Below are positions 1 to 5,980 of a stretch of 8,827 bases of DNA, one piece after another. Under the pieces are notes generated by a model that worked only from the letters and a program-made list of their open reading frames with translations, ran no database searches and was not told the origin of the DNA. The first letter of the stretch is position 1, and every line of letters begins with the position of its first letter. A program made the position numbers and the translations under genes. The DNA is from an uncultured Ruminococcus sp. (GTDB lineage: Bacteria; Bacillota; Clostridia; Oscillospirales; Acutalibacteraceae), in NCBI GenBank assembly GCA_902797525.1, contig CADBSZ010000237.1:1-8827 (forward strand), given 5' to 3'.

Positions 1-647
1 CCTACGGCGCTCTGGTGAAACGCAAGGCGGTGTGCGAGGGCTACGCCCGCGCGTTTGAGCTGCTGTGCACTGACAGCGGCATTCCTTCGTGGCTTGTCAC
101 CGGAAAGGGAATCAACACTGACGGTTCCGAGGAGTTTCACATTTGGAACATCGTGCAGCTTGACGGAAGCTGGTACCATGTGGACGTCACGTGGGACGAC
201 TCCGACGGGGACGTTGACCACGACATCTATCAGTATCTTTATTTTAACGTCACCGACGAGGAAATCCGTCAGGATCACACCTTCTCGCCGCTCTACAGCG
301 ACTACAGCGACACCGACATCAACTACAACGTCTTTTTGCCGCAGTGTACCGACACCGCCTATTCCTACTACCGCCGCAACTCACAGCTGCTCCGCGACCT
401 CGACAGCGGCGAGCCTGCCGCGTATTTGGCAAAGCAGGCGGCAAACGGTGCGCGCGAGGGCGTGTTTCGCCTTGACAGCGGCATGGATTTAACGGATACC
501 TACCACGCGATTCTCAACGAATACGCGTACAGCTGGCTTACTTCCGCCAACGAAATCAACGGCTATTCGCCCGCGGTTGCCGACACCTGCTATGTCAGCT
601 ACAGCGACATTCGTGGTTTGATTACCGTCAGCTTGGATTATTTATAA
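1..647 (+). CDS. Transglutaminase-like domain protein, 3' part (5' end outside window)
   Basis: The reading frame is open from position 3 at the left edge, so the gene starts upstream and only about 214 C-terminal residues are present. The fragment carries the three parts of a transglutaminase/protease-like (papain-fold) active site. Cysteine is at 33-35 in VCEGYARAF, histidine at 138-140 in EEFHIWN, and aspartate at 183-185 in WYHVDVTWDD. Spacing and flanking residues match the bacterial transglutaminase-like superfamily, often found in secreted or cell-surface proteins of Clostridia. About 130 residues follow the domain; they are rich in Tyr, Asp and Ser and I recognise no domain there. The substrate and the activity (crosslinking or proteolysis) cannot be told. 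Any signal peptide or wall anchor would lie in the missing part. The stop is only 18 nt before pyrK with no terminator between, so read-through into pyrKD is possible. The domain call is secure; the function is not. Confidence 0.85.
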   Translation, partial: YGALVKRKAVCEGYARAFELLCTDSGIPSWLVTGKGINTDGSEEFHIWNIVQLDGSWYHVDVTWDDSDGDVDHDIYQYLYFNVTDEEIRQDHTFSPLYSDYSDTDINYNVFLPQCTDTAYSYYRRNSQLLRDLDSGEPAAYLAKQAANGAREGVFRLDSGMDLTDTYHAILNEYAYSWLTSANEINGYSPAVADTCYVSYSDIRGLITVSLDYL

Positions 648-665
648 CAACAGGAGAGTGGAACA

Positions 666-1415
666 ATGAAATATGACGTCAGACAACTCCCCCTGCTTTC
701 CAACAAGGAAATTGCGCAGGGAATCTATGACATGCGTCTTGAATACAAGCAGGACGATTTGCCCGTGCAGTGCGGCCAGTTCGCCCATGTTTATGTGCCC
801 GGCAAATCGCTGCGCCGCCCCATTTCGGTGTGCGACGCAAGCGGCGGCGTGCTTCGCCTGGTCTATCAGGTCAAGGGTGAGGGCACCAAAATCATGTCGC
901 AAATGCAGCCCGGCGGCACGGTTGACGTGCTGGTGCCGCTCGGACACGGCTTTTCCGTCGACAGCACCAAGCGCTATTGCCTCATTGGCGGCGGCATCGG
1001 CGTTCCGCCCATGCTCTACACTGCCCGTCAGTGCGAGAATCCGCTGATTATCACCGGCTTTCGCAGCGAGTCGCTCGTCATTTTGCAGGACGATTTAAAG
1101 GCGTGCGGCGAAACCCTGCTGTGTACCGACGACGGCAGTGCAGGCGAAAAGGGCTTTGTCACCGACCTGCTGCGCGCGCATATCGCGGAGGTGGACGAGG
1201 TTTGCGCCTGCGGTCCCACGCCCATGCTCAAGGCGATTGCCGCCGTTTGCAAGGAGTTTAACAAGCCCTGCCAAATCTCGCTGGAGGAGCGCATGGGCTG
1301 CGGCGTGGGCGCGTGTTTGGTCTGTGCGGTCAAGGTGCGCAAAAACGGGGAGGAAATCATGCAGCATGTCTGCAAAAACGGCCCCGTATTCAATGCTGAG
1401 GAGGTAGTATTCTGA
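666..1415 (+). CDS. pyrK: Dihydroorotate dehydrogenase B, electron transfer subunit PyrK
   Basis: This 249-residue protein is full length for PyrK. In class 1B dihydroorotate dehydrogenase, PyrK carries FAD and a [2Fe-2S] cluster and passes electrons from the FMN of PyrD to NAD+. The N-terminal beta-barrel has the flavin motif RPISV at residues 51-55. The pyridine-nucleotide domain has GGGIGVPPM (108-116) and CGPTPML (182-188). The C-terminal cluster-binding cysteines are C212, C217, C220 and C236, spaced CX4CX2CX15C inside ERMGCGVGACLVC, as in known PyrK proteins. The ATG at 666 has an AGGAG at 652-656, nine bases upstream. The stop codon shares one base with the pyrD start (TGATG), a sign of translational coupling and fixed subunit ratio. 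No PyrR-type attenuator is visible upstream because the transglutaminase gene lies directly before it. Confidence 0.96.
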   Translation: MKYDVRQLPLLSNKEIAQGIYDMRLEYKQDDLPVQCGQFAHVYVPGKSLRRPISVCDASGGVLRLVYQVKGEGTKIMSQMQPGGTVDVLVPLGHGFSVDSTKRYCLIGGGIGVPPMLYTARQCENPLIITGFRSESLVILQDDLKACGETLLCTDDGSAGEKGFVTDLLRAHIAEVDEVCACGPTPMLKAIAAVCKEFNKPCQISLEERMGCGVGACLVCAVKVRKNGEEIMQHVCKNGPVFNAEEVVF

Positions 1416-2326
1416 TGGCTGATTTATCTGTAAACGTCGCAGGCGTACATTTTAACAATCCGCTGATTGCCGCGTCGGGCACCTTCGGCTTCGGCAGGGA
1501 GTACGGCGAGTTTTATCCGCTGTCCGCGCTGGGCGGCATTTCCTGTAAGGGAATCACCCTGCACCGCCGCGACGGCAATCCGCCGCCGCGTATCGCCGAA
1601 ACCCCCTCGGGTATTTTGAACGCCGTCGGACTCCAAAACCCCGGCGTAGATGTGTTTATTCAGGAGGATTTGCCGTGGCTTAAGCAGCAAAACACGGTGG
1701 TTATCGCCAACATCGCCGGCAACACCGTGGAGGAGTACTGCCAAATGGCGGAAAAGCTCAGCGCCACCGACGTGGACATGATTGAGCTGAACATCTCCTG
1801 TCCCAACGTCAAGAGCGGCGGCGTGCAGTTTGGCACGAGCTGTGCGGCGGTGGAGGACATCACCGCGCAGGTGCGCCGGCATTGTACCAAGCCCCTCATC
1901 GTTAAACTCAGTCCCAATGTCACCGACATCGCATCCATCGCAAAATCCGCCGAGGCGGCAGGCGCGGACGCGGTTTCAATGATTAACACCCTCACGGGCA
2001 TGCGCATTGACATCCGCACACGCCGTCCCGTTATCCGCAACAACACCGGCGGACTCAGCGGCGCGGCGGTATTTCCCGTTGCAGTGCGCATGGTGTGGCA
2101 GGTCGCGAACGCCGTCAGCATTCCGATCATCGGCATGGGCGGCATTTCCACCTGGGAGGACGCGGTTGAAATGCTCATGGCAGGCGCCACCGCCCTGCAA
2201 ATCGGCACCGTGCTGTTTTCCGATCCTTACGCACCGGTCAAAATCAACGAGGGCTTAAACCGTTTCCTCGACGAAAACGGCATACAGTCCGTTACCGAGC
2301 TGACCGGCACGGTTCAGCCGTGGTAG
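1415..2326 (+). CDS. pyrD: Dihydroorotate dehydrogenase B (NAD+), catalytic subunit PyrD
   Basis: This 303-residue cytosolic FMN enzyme oxidises dihydroorotate to orotate, the fourth step of pyrimidine synthesis. Class 1 features are clear. SGTFGFGREY is at 21-30, CKGIT at 44-48 holds the flavin-contacting Lys45, and the substrate loop GILNAVGLQNPG is at 66-77. NISCPNV at 126-132 contains Cys129, the catalytic base that marks class 1 enzymes (class 2 uses serine). Lys164 is in IVKLSPN, the loop GGLSG is at 212-216, and the phosphate-binding GMGGI is at 240-244. Pairing with pyrK makes it the 1B type, using NAD+. The start overlaps the pyrK stop, and a near-perfect GAGGAGGT lies at 1398-1405. 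The gene ends about 40 nt before a strong hairpin terminator. No other pyr gene is in the window, so the rest of the pathway must be elsewhere. Confidence 0.97.
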   Translation: MADLSVNVAGVHFNNPLIAASGTFGFGREYGEFYPLSALGGISCKGITLHRRDGNPPPRIAETPSGILNAVGLQNPGVDVFIQEDLPWLKQQNTVVIANIAGNTVEEYCQMAEKLSATDVDMIELNISCPNVKSGGVQFGTSCAAVEDITAQVRRHCTKPLIVKLSPNVTDIASIAKSAEAAGADAVSMINTLTGMRIDIRTRRPVIRNNTGGLSGAAVFPVAVRMVWQVANAVSIPIIGMGGISTWEDAVEMLMAGATALQIGTVLFSDPYAPVKINEGLNRFLDENGIQSVTELTGTVQPW

Positions 2327-2366
2327 TGACTGGTGGCTTATCAGAAACTTTTTTGTTAATGAATAA

Positions 2367-2410
2367 ATCGGCGCACCGATTGATGTCGGTGCGCCGATAT
2401 TGTTTTATTT
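2367..2410 (+). terminator. Rho-independent terminator after pyrD, probably bidirectional
   Basis: A perfect 13-bp stem (ATCGGCGCACCGA at 2367-2379 pairing with 2386-2398) has a six-base loop TTGATG. It is followed by a T-rich run, TGTTTTATTT. It sits between pyrD and the convergent YwlG/UPF0340 gene. The minus-strand side has a weaker T run (TTTATTCATT) after the same stem, so it may stop both transcripts. Confidence 0.88.
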
Positions 2411-2441
2411 TGAATACGATTAGCTGTGATTCATCCATCGC

Positions 2442-2972
2442 TTACTCATATTTCGCCCGTTCGCCGCCGATATATTTCGGACGGGTTCTGGCGGCGAGCA
2501 AAATCGCGTTGCCGATGTGGTCAAGGCTCAAACGAACCGGCACTGCCACGCGCTTCAGGTGCATGCCAATCAGCGTGCCGCCGATGTCAAGCCCTGCGTC
2601 CGCCTTGATTTCCTCAAGCATTACCGGGTGCTCAAAGGTGCGGTAGGCGGTGGTGGCAAACGAGCCGCCTGCCTTGGGCTGCGGCACCACGCAAACAATT
2701 TCCGCGTTCGGTACCGCTTCCTGTTCCGCCACAATCGCGCGGTTCAAATGCTCACAGCACTGTGCGGCGAGAAAAATCCCCTGCGGCTTTAAAACATCAT
2801 AAATGCCTGCGAACACCTGCTCGGCGGTTGCGAGGCTCGAGTTGTGTCCGATTACGCCGCCTGCCACCTCGCTGGAGGAGCAGCCGACAACCAAAATATC
2901 TCCCTTTTGCAAGCCTGCTGCGGCAACAATTTCCTCCGCCGCCTGCTTTGCCTGAGTGTAAATTTCGTTCAT
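2442..2972 (-). CDS. YwlG/UPF0340 (TIGR01440, DUF436) family protein, function unknown
   Basis: The 176-residue product matches the UPF0340 family represented by Bacillus subtilis YwlG, at the family's usual length. Recognisable conserved blocks are VVGCSSSEVAGG (28-39), AAQCCEHLNRA (69-79), VPQPKAGGSFA (96-106), GLDIGGTLIGMHLK (127-140) and ARTRPKYIGGERA (161-173). It has no signal peptide or membrane helix, so it should be cytosolic. The family has no assigned reaction that I can state. The conserved Cys-Cys-Glu-His and glycine-rich blocks suggest a ligand or metal site, but that is inference. I chose the ATG at 2970-2972 because a GGAG lies eight bases upstream and the promoter lies just beyond. 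An in-frame ATG at 3044 would add 24 unconserved residues running across that promoter. It is a single-gene unit, divergent from the lysozyme gene. Confidence 0.9.
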   Translation of the reverse strand: MNEIYTQAKQAAEEIVAAAGLQKGDILVVGCSSSEVAGGVIGHNSSLATAEQVFAGIYDVLKPQGIFLAAQCCEHLNRAIVAEQEAVPNAEIVCVVPQPKAGGSFATTAYRTFEHPVMLEEIKADAGLDIGGTLIGMHLKRVAVPVRLSLDHIGNAILLAARTRPKYIGGERAKYE

Positions 2973-2991
2973 AATATCATCTCCAATCCCT

Positions 2992-3019
2992 ATTATAGCA
3001 GGTATTCGCGAAAAATCAA
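2992..3019 (-). promoter_or_regulatory. Sigma-A-type promoter of the YwlG/UPF0340 gene
   Basis: On the minus strand TTGATT (3019-3014) is followed by a 16-base spacer and TATAAT (2997-2992), with an extended -10 TGC before it. The transcript would start about 12-15 bases before the GGAG ribosome binding site, a very short leader. The stretch CGCTTGATTTT around the -35 is repeated in the rpsT promoter. Confidence 0.82.
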
Positions 3020-3039
3020 GCGCGCACCAATCCGCGCTT
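3018..3039. repeat. Small inverted repeat overlapping the -35 box, possible operator
   Basis: AAGCGCG (3018-3024) and CGCGCTT (3033-3039) form a perfect 7-bp inverted repeat around eight bases. The left arm overlaps the -35 box of the minus-strand promoter and the repeat lies in the divergent YwlG/lysozyme intergenic region, so a regulator site is conceivable. It could be chance; no known operator is matched. Confidence 0.35.
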
Positions 3040-3100
3040 CGCACATAGACTGTATCAGGACGTTCAAAACAATAAGAAACGCGAAAAACGGAGGAAGCAT

Positions 3101-4021
3101 ATGAGTTTAACAGGCAAAAAGGGCGTTGACATTTCGTCGCTCAACGGAAATGTCAGCATTGATAAAATCAAAAAAGCAGGCTACGATTTTGTGATGATTC
3201 GCTGCGGCTACGGCGACGATTTAGCCGTGCAGGACGACACGCAGTTTGAGAACAACGTCAAAAAATGCGAGGCGGCCGGCGTTCCGTGGGGAGCATATCT
3301 TTATTCCTACGCGCTCAACACCGAGGACGCCAAAAGCGAGGCAAGGCACGTTGTCCGTCTGCTCAAGGGCAAGCGCCCCACCCTGCCCGTCGCGTTTGAT
3401 ATGGAGGACGGCGACGGCTACAAGGCGCGCCACGGCATGCCGGGCGACAAAACGCTGGTGGCAATCTGCAAAACCTTCTTGTCCGAAATCAAAAAGAAGG
3501 GCTATTATCCCATGCTTTATTCGTCGCTGAGCTGGCTGAACCATCAGCTCAATGACCAAAGCCTGCTCGGCGCCTATGACATTTGGGTGGCGCAGTGGAA
3601 CTCCACCTGCGACTACCGCGGCAGCTACGGCATGTGGCAGTACGGCGGTGAAACGAATTTCATCGAGAGCAACAGTATTGCCGGCGTGGGCGTCATCGAC
3701 AAGGATAAGTGCTTTAAGGATTACCCCGCCATCATCAAAAACGGCGGCTACAACGGCTGGACGTCATCTGCCAAGGTGCTCGACACAGCAGGCTATCAGT
3801 ATGACGACGAGAGCGTGGGCGTGCTCGCGCTCAAGGAGATGCTGCTGCTTGCCAGGCGGCTCGGCATCACCACGCAGGGCATGGACGAAAACGGCAGCTT
3901 TGGCGACGGCACCCTCAAGGCAGTCAATCAGGTGCTGAAAAAGGGCGGTTATGTCCAAAACGGAATCGCCGGCGAGGGCTTTGTCAAATACCTCGCCAAG
4001 CTGATAAAAGCAAAGGTTTAG
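3101..4021 (+). CDS. GH25 family lysozyme (muramidase) with C-terminal PG-binding-like region
   Basis: This 306-residue protein hydrolyses the beta-1,4 bond between N-acetylmuramic acid and N-acetylglucosamine if active. The GH25 barrel covers about residues 5-210. It starts with KGVDISS (Asp10) and has the catalytic DxE motif in AFDMED (Asp100, Glu102). It also has IWVAQW (161-166), MWQY (178-181) and VIDKD (198-202, Asp200), all positions expected to be acidic or aromatic in the family. After a linker, residues about 237-305 (LKEMLLLARRLG, then GSFGDGTLKAVNQVLKKGGY) resemble a divergent peptidoglycan-binding type 1 repeat; this part is less certain. There is no signal peptide: the ATG follows GGAGG (3090-3094) at six bases, and upstream codons are charged. 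Such proteins are often phage endolysins, yet no phage gene is nearby. Export would need a holin or another route. It is a single-gene unit ended by the terminator at 4041. Confidence 0.92.
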   Translation: MSLTGKKGVDISSLNGNVSIDKIKKAGYDFVMIRCGYGDDLAVQDDTQFENNVKKCEAAGVPWGAYLYSYALNTEDAKSEARHVVRLLKGKRPTLPVAFDMEDGDGYKARHGMPGDKTLVAICKTFLSEIKKKGYYPMLYSSLSWLNHQLNDQSLLGAYDIWVAQWNSTCDYRGSYGMWQYGGETNFIESNSIAGVGVIDKDKCFKDYPAIIKNGGYNGWTSSAKVLDTAGYQYDDESVGVLALKEMLLLARRLGITTQGMDENGSFGDGTLKAVNQVLKKGGYVQNGIAGEGFVKYLAKLIKAKV

Positions 4022-4040
4022 CCTTTTTGCGGCACAACAA

Positions 4041-4085
4041 AAGCGGCCGGCTCACTGAGCCGACCGCTTATTTGCGCTTTTTATG
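4041..4085 (+). terminator. Bidirectional terminator between the lysozyme and aquaporin genes
   Basis: A 13-bp stem with one mismatch pairs 4041-4053 with 4057-4069 around the three-base loop ACT. On the plus strand it is followed by TTATTTGCGCTTTTT. On the minus strand the sequence after the stem is TTTTGTTG. It can therefore end both the lysozyme transcript and the convergent aquaporin transcript. Confidence 0.82.
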
Positions 4086-4091
4086 ATGATA

Positions 4092-4832
4092 TTAGTCTTC
4101 GGATTTGCCGCTTTCGATAAACTTGTAAAGAACAGCCGCAATCGCCGCGCCGATGAAGGGACCGACGATGAACACCCACAGCGAGCCGAGAGCCGCGCCG
4201 TTGCCGCTGAACGCCGCAACCAGAGCAGGACCGAAGCTGCGCGCAGGGTTAACAGAGGTGCCGGTTAAGCCGATGCCGAAAATGTGAATCAGCGTCAGGG
4301 TTAAGCCGATTACCAAGCCGCCGAAGGAGCCGTGGCCTGCCTTCTTGGAGGTAACGCCCAGAATGGCGAATACGAATACGCAGGTCAAAACGATTTCGAC
4401 CAAAAGACCTGCCAGCGCGTTTCCGTTAACGCCTGCAAGGCCGTTGGTGCCGAAGCCGTAGGTCTGCTGAATGCCGTTCACCGCAACGCCGGTTTTGTCC
4501 TCAACGCCGCCTGCCGCAAAAATCCAAGCCAGCAAGCCTGCGCCGGCGAATGCGCCAAGGCACTGCGAAATCACATAGCCGATAAAATCAACAACGCTCA
4601 TGCCGCCGCTGATTAACACGCCTAAGGAAACCGCCGGGTTGATGTGGCAGCCTGAAATGTTGCCGACGCTGTATGCCATTGCAACAATTACCAGGCCGAA
4701 CGCCAGCGCGGTCAGCAAATAGCCGCAGCCGTTGGCGGAGTCGCAGCCGACCAGCATAGCGGTGCCGCAGCCGAACACAACCAGAACGAGCGTTCCGATG
4801 AATTCCGCTACATACTTTTTGATTGAACTCAT
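4092..4832 (-). CDS. Aquaporin (MIP family, AqpZ-like water channel)
   Basis: The 246-residue protein has the six-helix, two half-helix plan of the MIP family. The two NPA motifs are HINPAVS (Asn65-Pro66-Ala67) and SVNPARS (Asn195-Pro196-Ala197). The selectivity-filter residues can be placed by comparison with E. coli AqpZ: Phe45, His183, Thr192 and Arg198. This is the narrow water-type filter, not the wider glycerol-facilitator type, so water transport is the best call. The ATG at 4830-4832 follows AAGGAGG at a suitable distance. An upstream in-frame ATG at 4973 was rejected because the extension would cover the promoter and the ribosome binding site. The gene stands alone with its own promoter and terminator, with no glycerol kinase or other transport gene beside it, which also argues against a glycerol facilitator. 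Confidence 0.94.
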   Translation of the reverse strand: MSSIKKYVAEFIGTLVLVVFGCGTAMLVGCDSANGCGYLLTALAFGLVIVAMAYSVGNISGCHINPAVSLGVLISGGMSVVDFIGYVISQCLGAFAGAGLLAWIFAAGGVEDKTGVAVNGIQQTYGFGTNGLAGVNGNALAGLLVEIVLTCVFVFAILGVTSKKAGHGSFGGLVIGLTLTLIHIFGIGLTGTSVNPARSFGPALVAAFSGNGAALGSLWVFIVGPFIGAAIAAVLYKFIESGKSED

Positions 4833-4856
4833 AAAAATTCCTCCTTGTTTTTTTGA

Positions 4857-4871
4857 CGGACAGCCCGTCCG
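4857..4871 (-). other. Leader hairpin in the aquaporin mRNA
   Basis: CGGAC (4857-4861) pairs with GTCCG (4867-4871) around a five-base loop; a shifted alternative pairs GACGG (4855-4859) with CCGTC (4865-4869). It lies between the predicted transcription start and the ribosome binding site. It is short and followed by an A run on the transcript, so it is not a terminator. A role is unproven. Confidence 0.35.
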
Positions 4872-4897
4872 CCGATGGATTATTTTTCCATAAGATA

Positions 4898-4926
4898 AAT
4901 ATAACACGAAACCGGCGGCTTTGCAA
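4898..4926 (-). promoter_or_regulatory. Sigma-A-type promoter of the aquaporin gene
   Basis: On the minus strand TTGCAA (4926-4921) is separated by 17 bases from TATATT (4903-4898). Transcription would start near 4891, leaving a leader of about 58 bases. About 28 bases upstream of the -35 lies an inverted repeat, ACTTTG (4954-4959) and CAAAGT (4971-4976), in a very AT-rich tract. It could be an activator site, but this is weak. Confidence 0.72.
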
Positions 4927-5011
4927 GTAGTATTGTACAAAAAACTTCTTAAAACTTTGTAATTAATAATCAAAGTCTAACAAAAAACGACAGAACGATT
5001 CTGACAATCAA

Positions 5012-5042
5012 AAAACGGAGCGATGTAACGTCGCTCCGTTTT
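5012..5042 (-). terminator. Rho-independent terminator of the Nif11-like peptide gene
   Basis: A perfect 12-bp stem pairs AAAACGGAGCGA (5012-5023) with 5031-5042 around a seven-base loop. On the minus strand the stem runs into TTTTTTGATTG. It begins 16 bases after the stop codon at 5059. Confidence 0.88.
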
Positions 5043-5058
5043 CTTTCATAACCTGCTG

Positions 5059-5340
5059 TTATTTCGTCCAAATCAGGGATGTAAAAAACTGCTCGTATGC
5101 GTCGTCCCAGCCGTCGATGGGGCTAACGCCGCCGCCGTTGACGCTGCGCAGCTTGGCGTCGTTCTCGGTCAGACCGAGCGCGAACAGCGCGCCGGTTTGT
5201 ATGTCATAGCCGCGGCTTTGCGCAAAAACACAAAAGTCCTCCACGGGGTTCTCGCTGTTCCGGGTGTTAAGCAGCGCGGCCTTTAATTCGCCGTCGGCTT
5301 TGGCGGCTTGAAGCAGGCGGTTCAGTTCCTGTTCGATCAT
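5059..5340 (-). CDS. Nif11-like leader peptide protein, putative orphan RiPP precursor
   Basis: This 93-residue protein resembles the Nif11-like leader family (TIGR03798 type) found in precursors of ribosomally made, modified peptides. The leader-like part has a helical N-terminus, then the typical stretch around FAQSRGYDI (39-47), LFALGLTENDAKL (52-64) and the double-glycine end VNGGG (67-71). Cleavage after Gly70 or Gly71 would release a 22-23 residue tail, GVSPIDGWDDAYEQFFTSLI followed by WTK. That tail has no cysteine, two Ser and two Thr counting both ends, two Trp and many acidic residues, so a lanthionine product is not possible from this peptide alone. No modification enzyme, protease or exporter is in the window. 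The ATG at 5338-5340 has AGGAG seven bases upstream. It has no clear promoter of its own and lies directly behind a hairpin ending the upstream 49-codon gene. It may instead be a free-standing Nif11-domain protein with no processing. Confidence 0.72.
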   Translation of the reverse strand: MIEQELNRLLQAAKADGELKAALLNTRNSENPVEDFCVFAQSRGYDIQTGALFALGLTENDAKLRSVNGGGVSPIDGWDDAYEQFFTSLIWTK

Positions 5341-5352
5341 GCTGACTCTCCT

Positions 5353-5381
5353 AAAAACAATCGCCCGACGTGCGTCGGGCG
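5353..5381 (-). terminator. Intergenic terminator or attenuator before the Nif11-like gene
   Basis: CGCCCGAC (5362-5369) pairs perfectly with GTCGGGCG (5374-5381) around GTGC, an 8-bp GC-rich stem. On the minus strand it is followed by ATTGTTTTT, which runs straight into the AGGAG ribosome binding site of the Nif11-like gene. It would end the transcript of the 49-codon gene and limit read-through to the peptide gene. Confidence 0.75.
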
Positions 5382-5391
5382 TGTCAAATTC

Positions 5392-5541
5392 TTACTCAAT
5401 TGCGCTGTCGAGGTACTCCATGAGCTCCTCGTCGTCTTTTTTCTGCTTATCCTTTACAATAAAGAATGCCGTGAACGCAGCGGAAAGCGCCGCTACAACC
5501 GAAATGATGCCGATAATCCAAAAGAATTTCTTGTTTTTCAT
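5392..5541 (-). CDS. Small single-pass membrane protein, 49 residues, unknown function
   Basis: I do not recognise this protein. Its ATG at 5539-5541 has GGAGGT (plus-strand complement 5549-5554) at a good distance, and its stop is TAA at 5392-5394. The N-terminus MKNKKFFWII is basic, then residues about 7-28 (FWIIGIISVVAALSAAFTAF and beyond) form one membrane helix. The positive residues before it suggest either an N-in anchor or an uncleaved signal. The C-terminal part is charged (KDKQKK, then DDEELMEYLDSAIE), with a short acidic helix-like end. It is transcribed from a near-consensus promoter and followed by a hairpin, after which comes the Nif11-like gene. The good ribosome site, promoter and protein-like composition support it as real in spite of its size. 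Function cannot be inferred; membrane-anchored partner or regulator roles are guesses only. Confidence 0.78.
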   Translation of the reverse strand: MKNKKFFWIIGIISVVAALSAAFTAFFIVKDKQKKDDEELMEYLDSAIE

Positions 5542-5595
5542 ATTGAGAACCTCCGTAATCTATTATTAGCAATCAAAAGCATAAATACTATCTCT

Positions 5596-5624
5596 ATTTT
5601 AAACAAATTTTACAGAAATGTCAA
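5596..5624 (-). promoter_or_regulatory. Strong sigma-A promoter of the 49-residue membrane protein gene
   Basis: On the minus strand a consensus TTGACA (5624-5619) is followed by exactly 17 bases and TAAAAT (5601-5596). The leader is about 48 bases long. No other gene intervenes, so this promoter serves the small membrane protein and, by read-through, the Nif11-like gene. Confidence 0.86.
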
Positions 5625-5630
5625 CAGAAA

Positions 5631-5660
5631 AACAAAAAAAGCAGAGAAAAACTCTGCTTT
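5631..5660 (-). terminator. Rho-independent terminator of rpsT
   Basis: AAAGCAGAG (5638-5646) pairs with CTCTGCTTT (5652-5660) around an A5 loop. On the minus strand the stem is followed by TTTTTTTGTT. It lies 22 bases after the rpsT stop and just upstream of the next promoter. Confidence 0.88.
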
Positions 5661-5682
5661 CAAGGTTTCGCTGTGAAATTGC

Positions 5683-5943
5683 TTACGCGGAAGCGTTCAA
5701 ACGCTTTGCAAGATTGGATTTTCTTCTTGCTGCGGTATTCTTGTGAAGAATACCCTTGGCAGCAGCCTGGTCAATTTTCTTAATAGCAAGACGAACTGCC
5801 TCCTGCTTGTTGTCAGCATTGGTATCAACAGCATAGTAAGCTTTCTTGATAGCAGTCTTGAGAGCTGACTTTGTCGCTTTGTTGCGAGCTGTTTTGGTAG
5901 CAATAACCTTAACGCGCTTTTTTGCAGACTTGATGTTCGGCAT
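5683..5943 (-). CDS. rpsT: 30S ribosomal protein S20
   Basis: The 86-residue, strongly basic protein has the standard S20 start [13 protein letters not shown] and the helical body with [15 protein letters not shown] (26-40) and [20 protein letters not shown] (58-77). S20 binds 16S rRNA in the small subunit. Length and sequence are full and ordinary. The ATG at 5941-5943 follows AAGGAGG at a good spacing. The gene has its own promoter and terminator. In Bacillus and many Clostridia rpsT lies at the head of a stretch leading to lepA, hemW and hrcA. Here hrcA is only about 0.9 kb away, but lepA and hemW are missing and a small membrane gene with repeats fills the gap. Adenine-rich, non-GC-biased codons compared with neighbours are normal for a highly expressed ribosomal gene. 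Confidence 0.97.
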   Translation of the reverse strand: MPNIKSAKKRVKVIATKTARNKATKSALKTAIKKAYYAVDTNADNKQEAVRLAIKKIDQAAAKGILHKNTAARRKSNLAKRLNASA

Positions 5944-5980
5944 TGTCCCACCTCCTTAAAATATCGGTCATATGGGTAAT

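Noticed and set aside
618..653. TTGATT-N17-TTTATA at the end of the transglutaminase-like gene as a pyrK promoter
   Set aside because: The start of transcription would fall at about 653, inside the AGGAG ribosome site (652-656), so the transcript could not use it well.
642..947. Long antisense frames opposite pyrK, pyrD, lysozyme, hrcA and grpE
   Set aside because: They are mirror frames of GC-rich coding sequence, without ribosome sites or recognisable domains.
2973..3044. 24-residue N-terminal extension of the YwlG/UPF0340 protein
   Set aside because: It would read through a good extended -10 promoter, and the family begins at the later Met.
4833..4973. 47-residue N-terminal extension of the aquaporin
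   Set aside because: The extension covers the promoter, leader and AAGGAGG site and has no aquaporin-like sequence before MSSIKKYVAEFIGTL.
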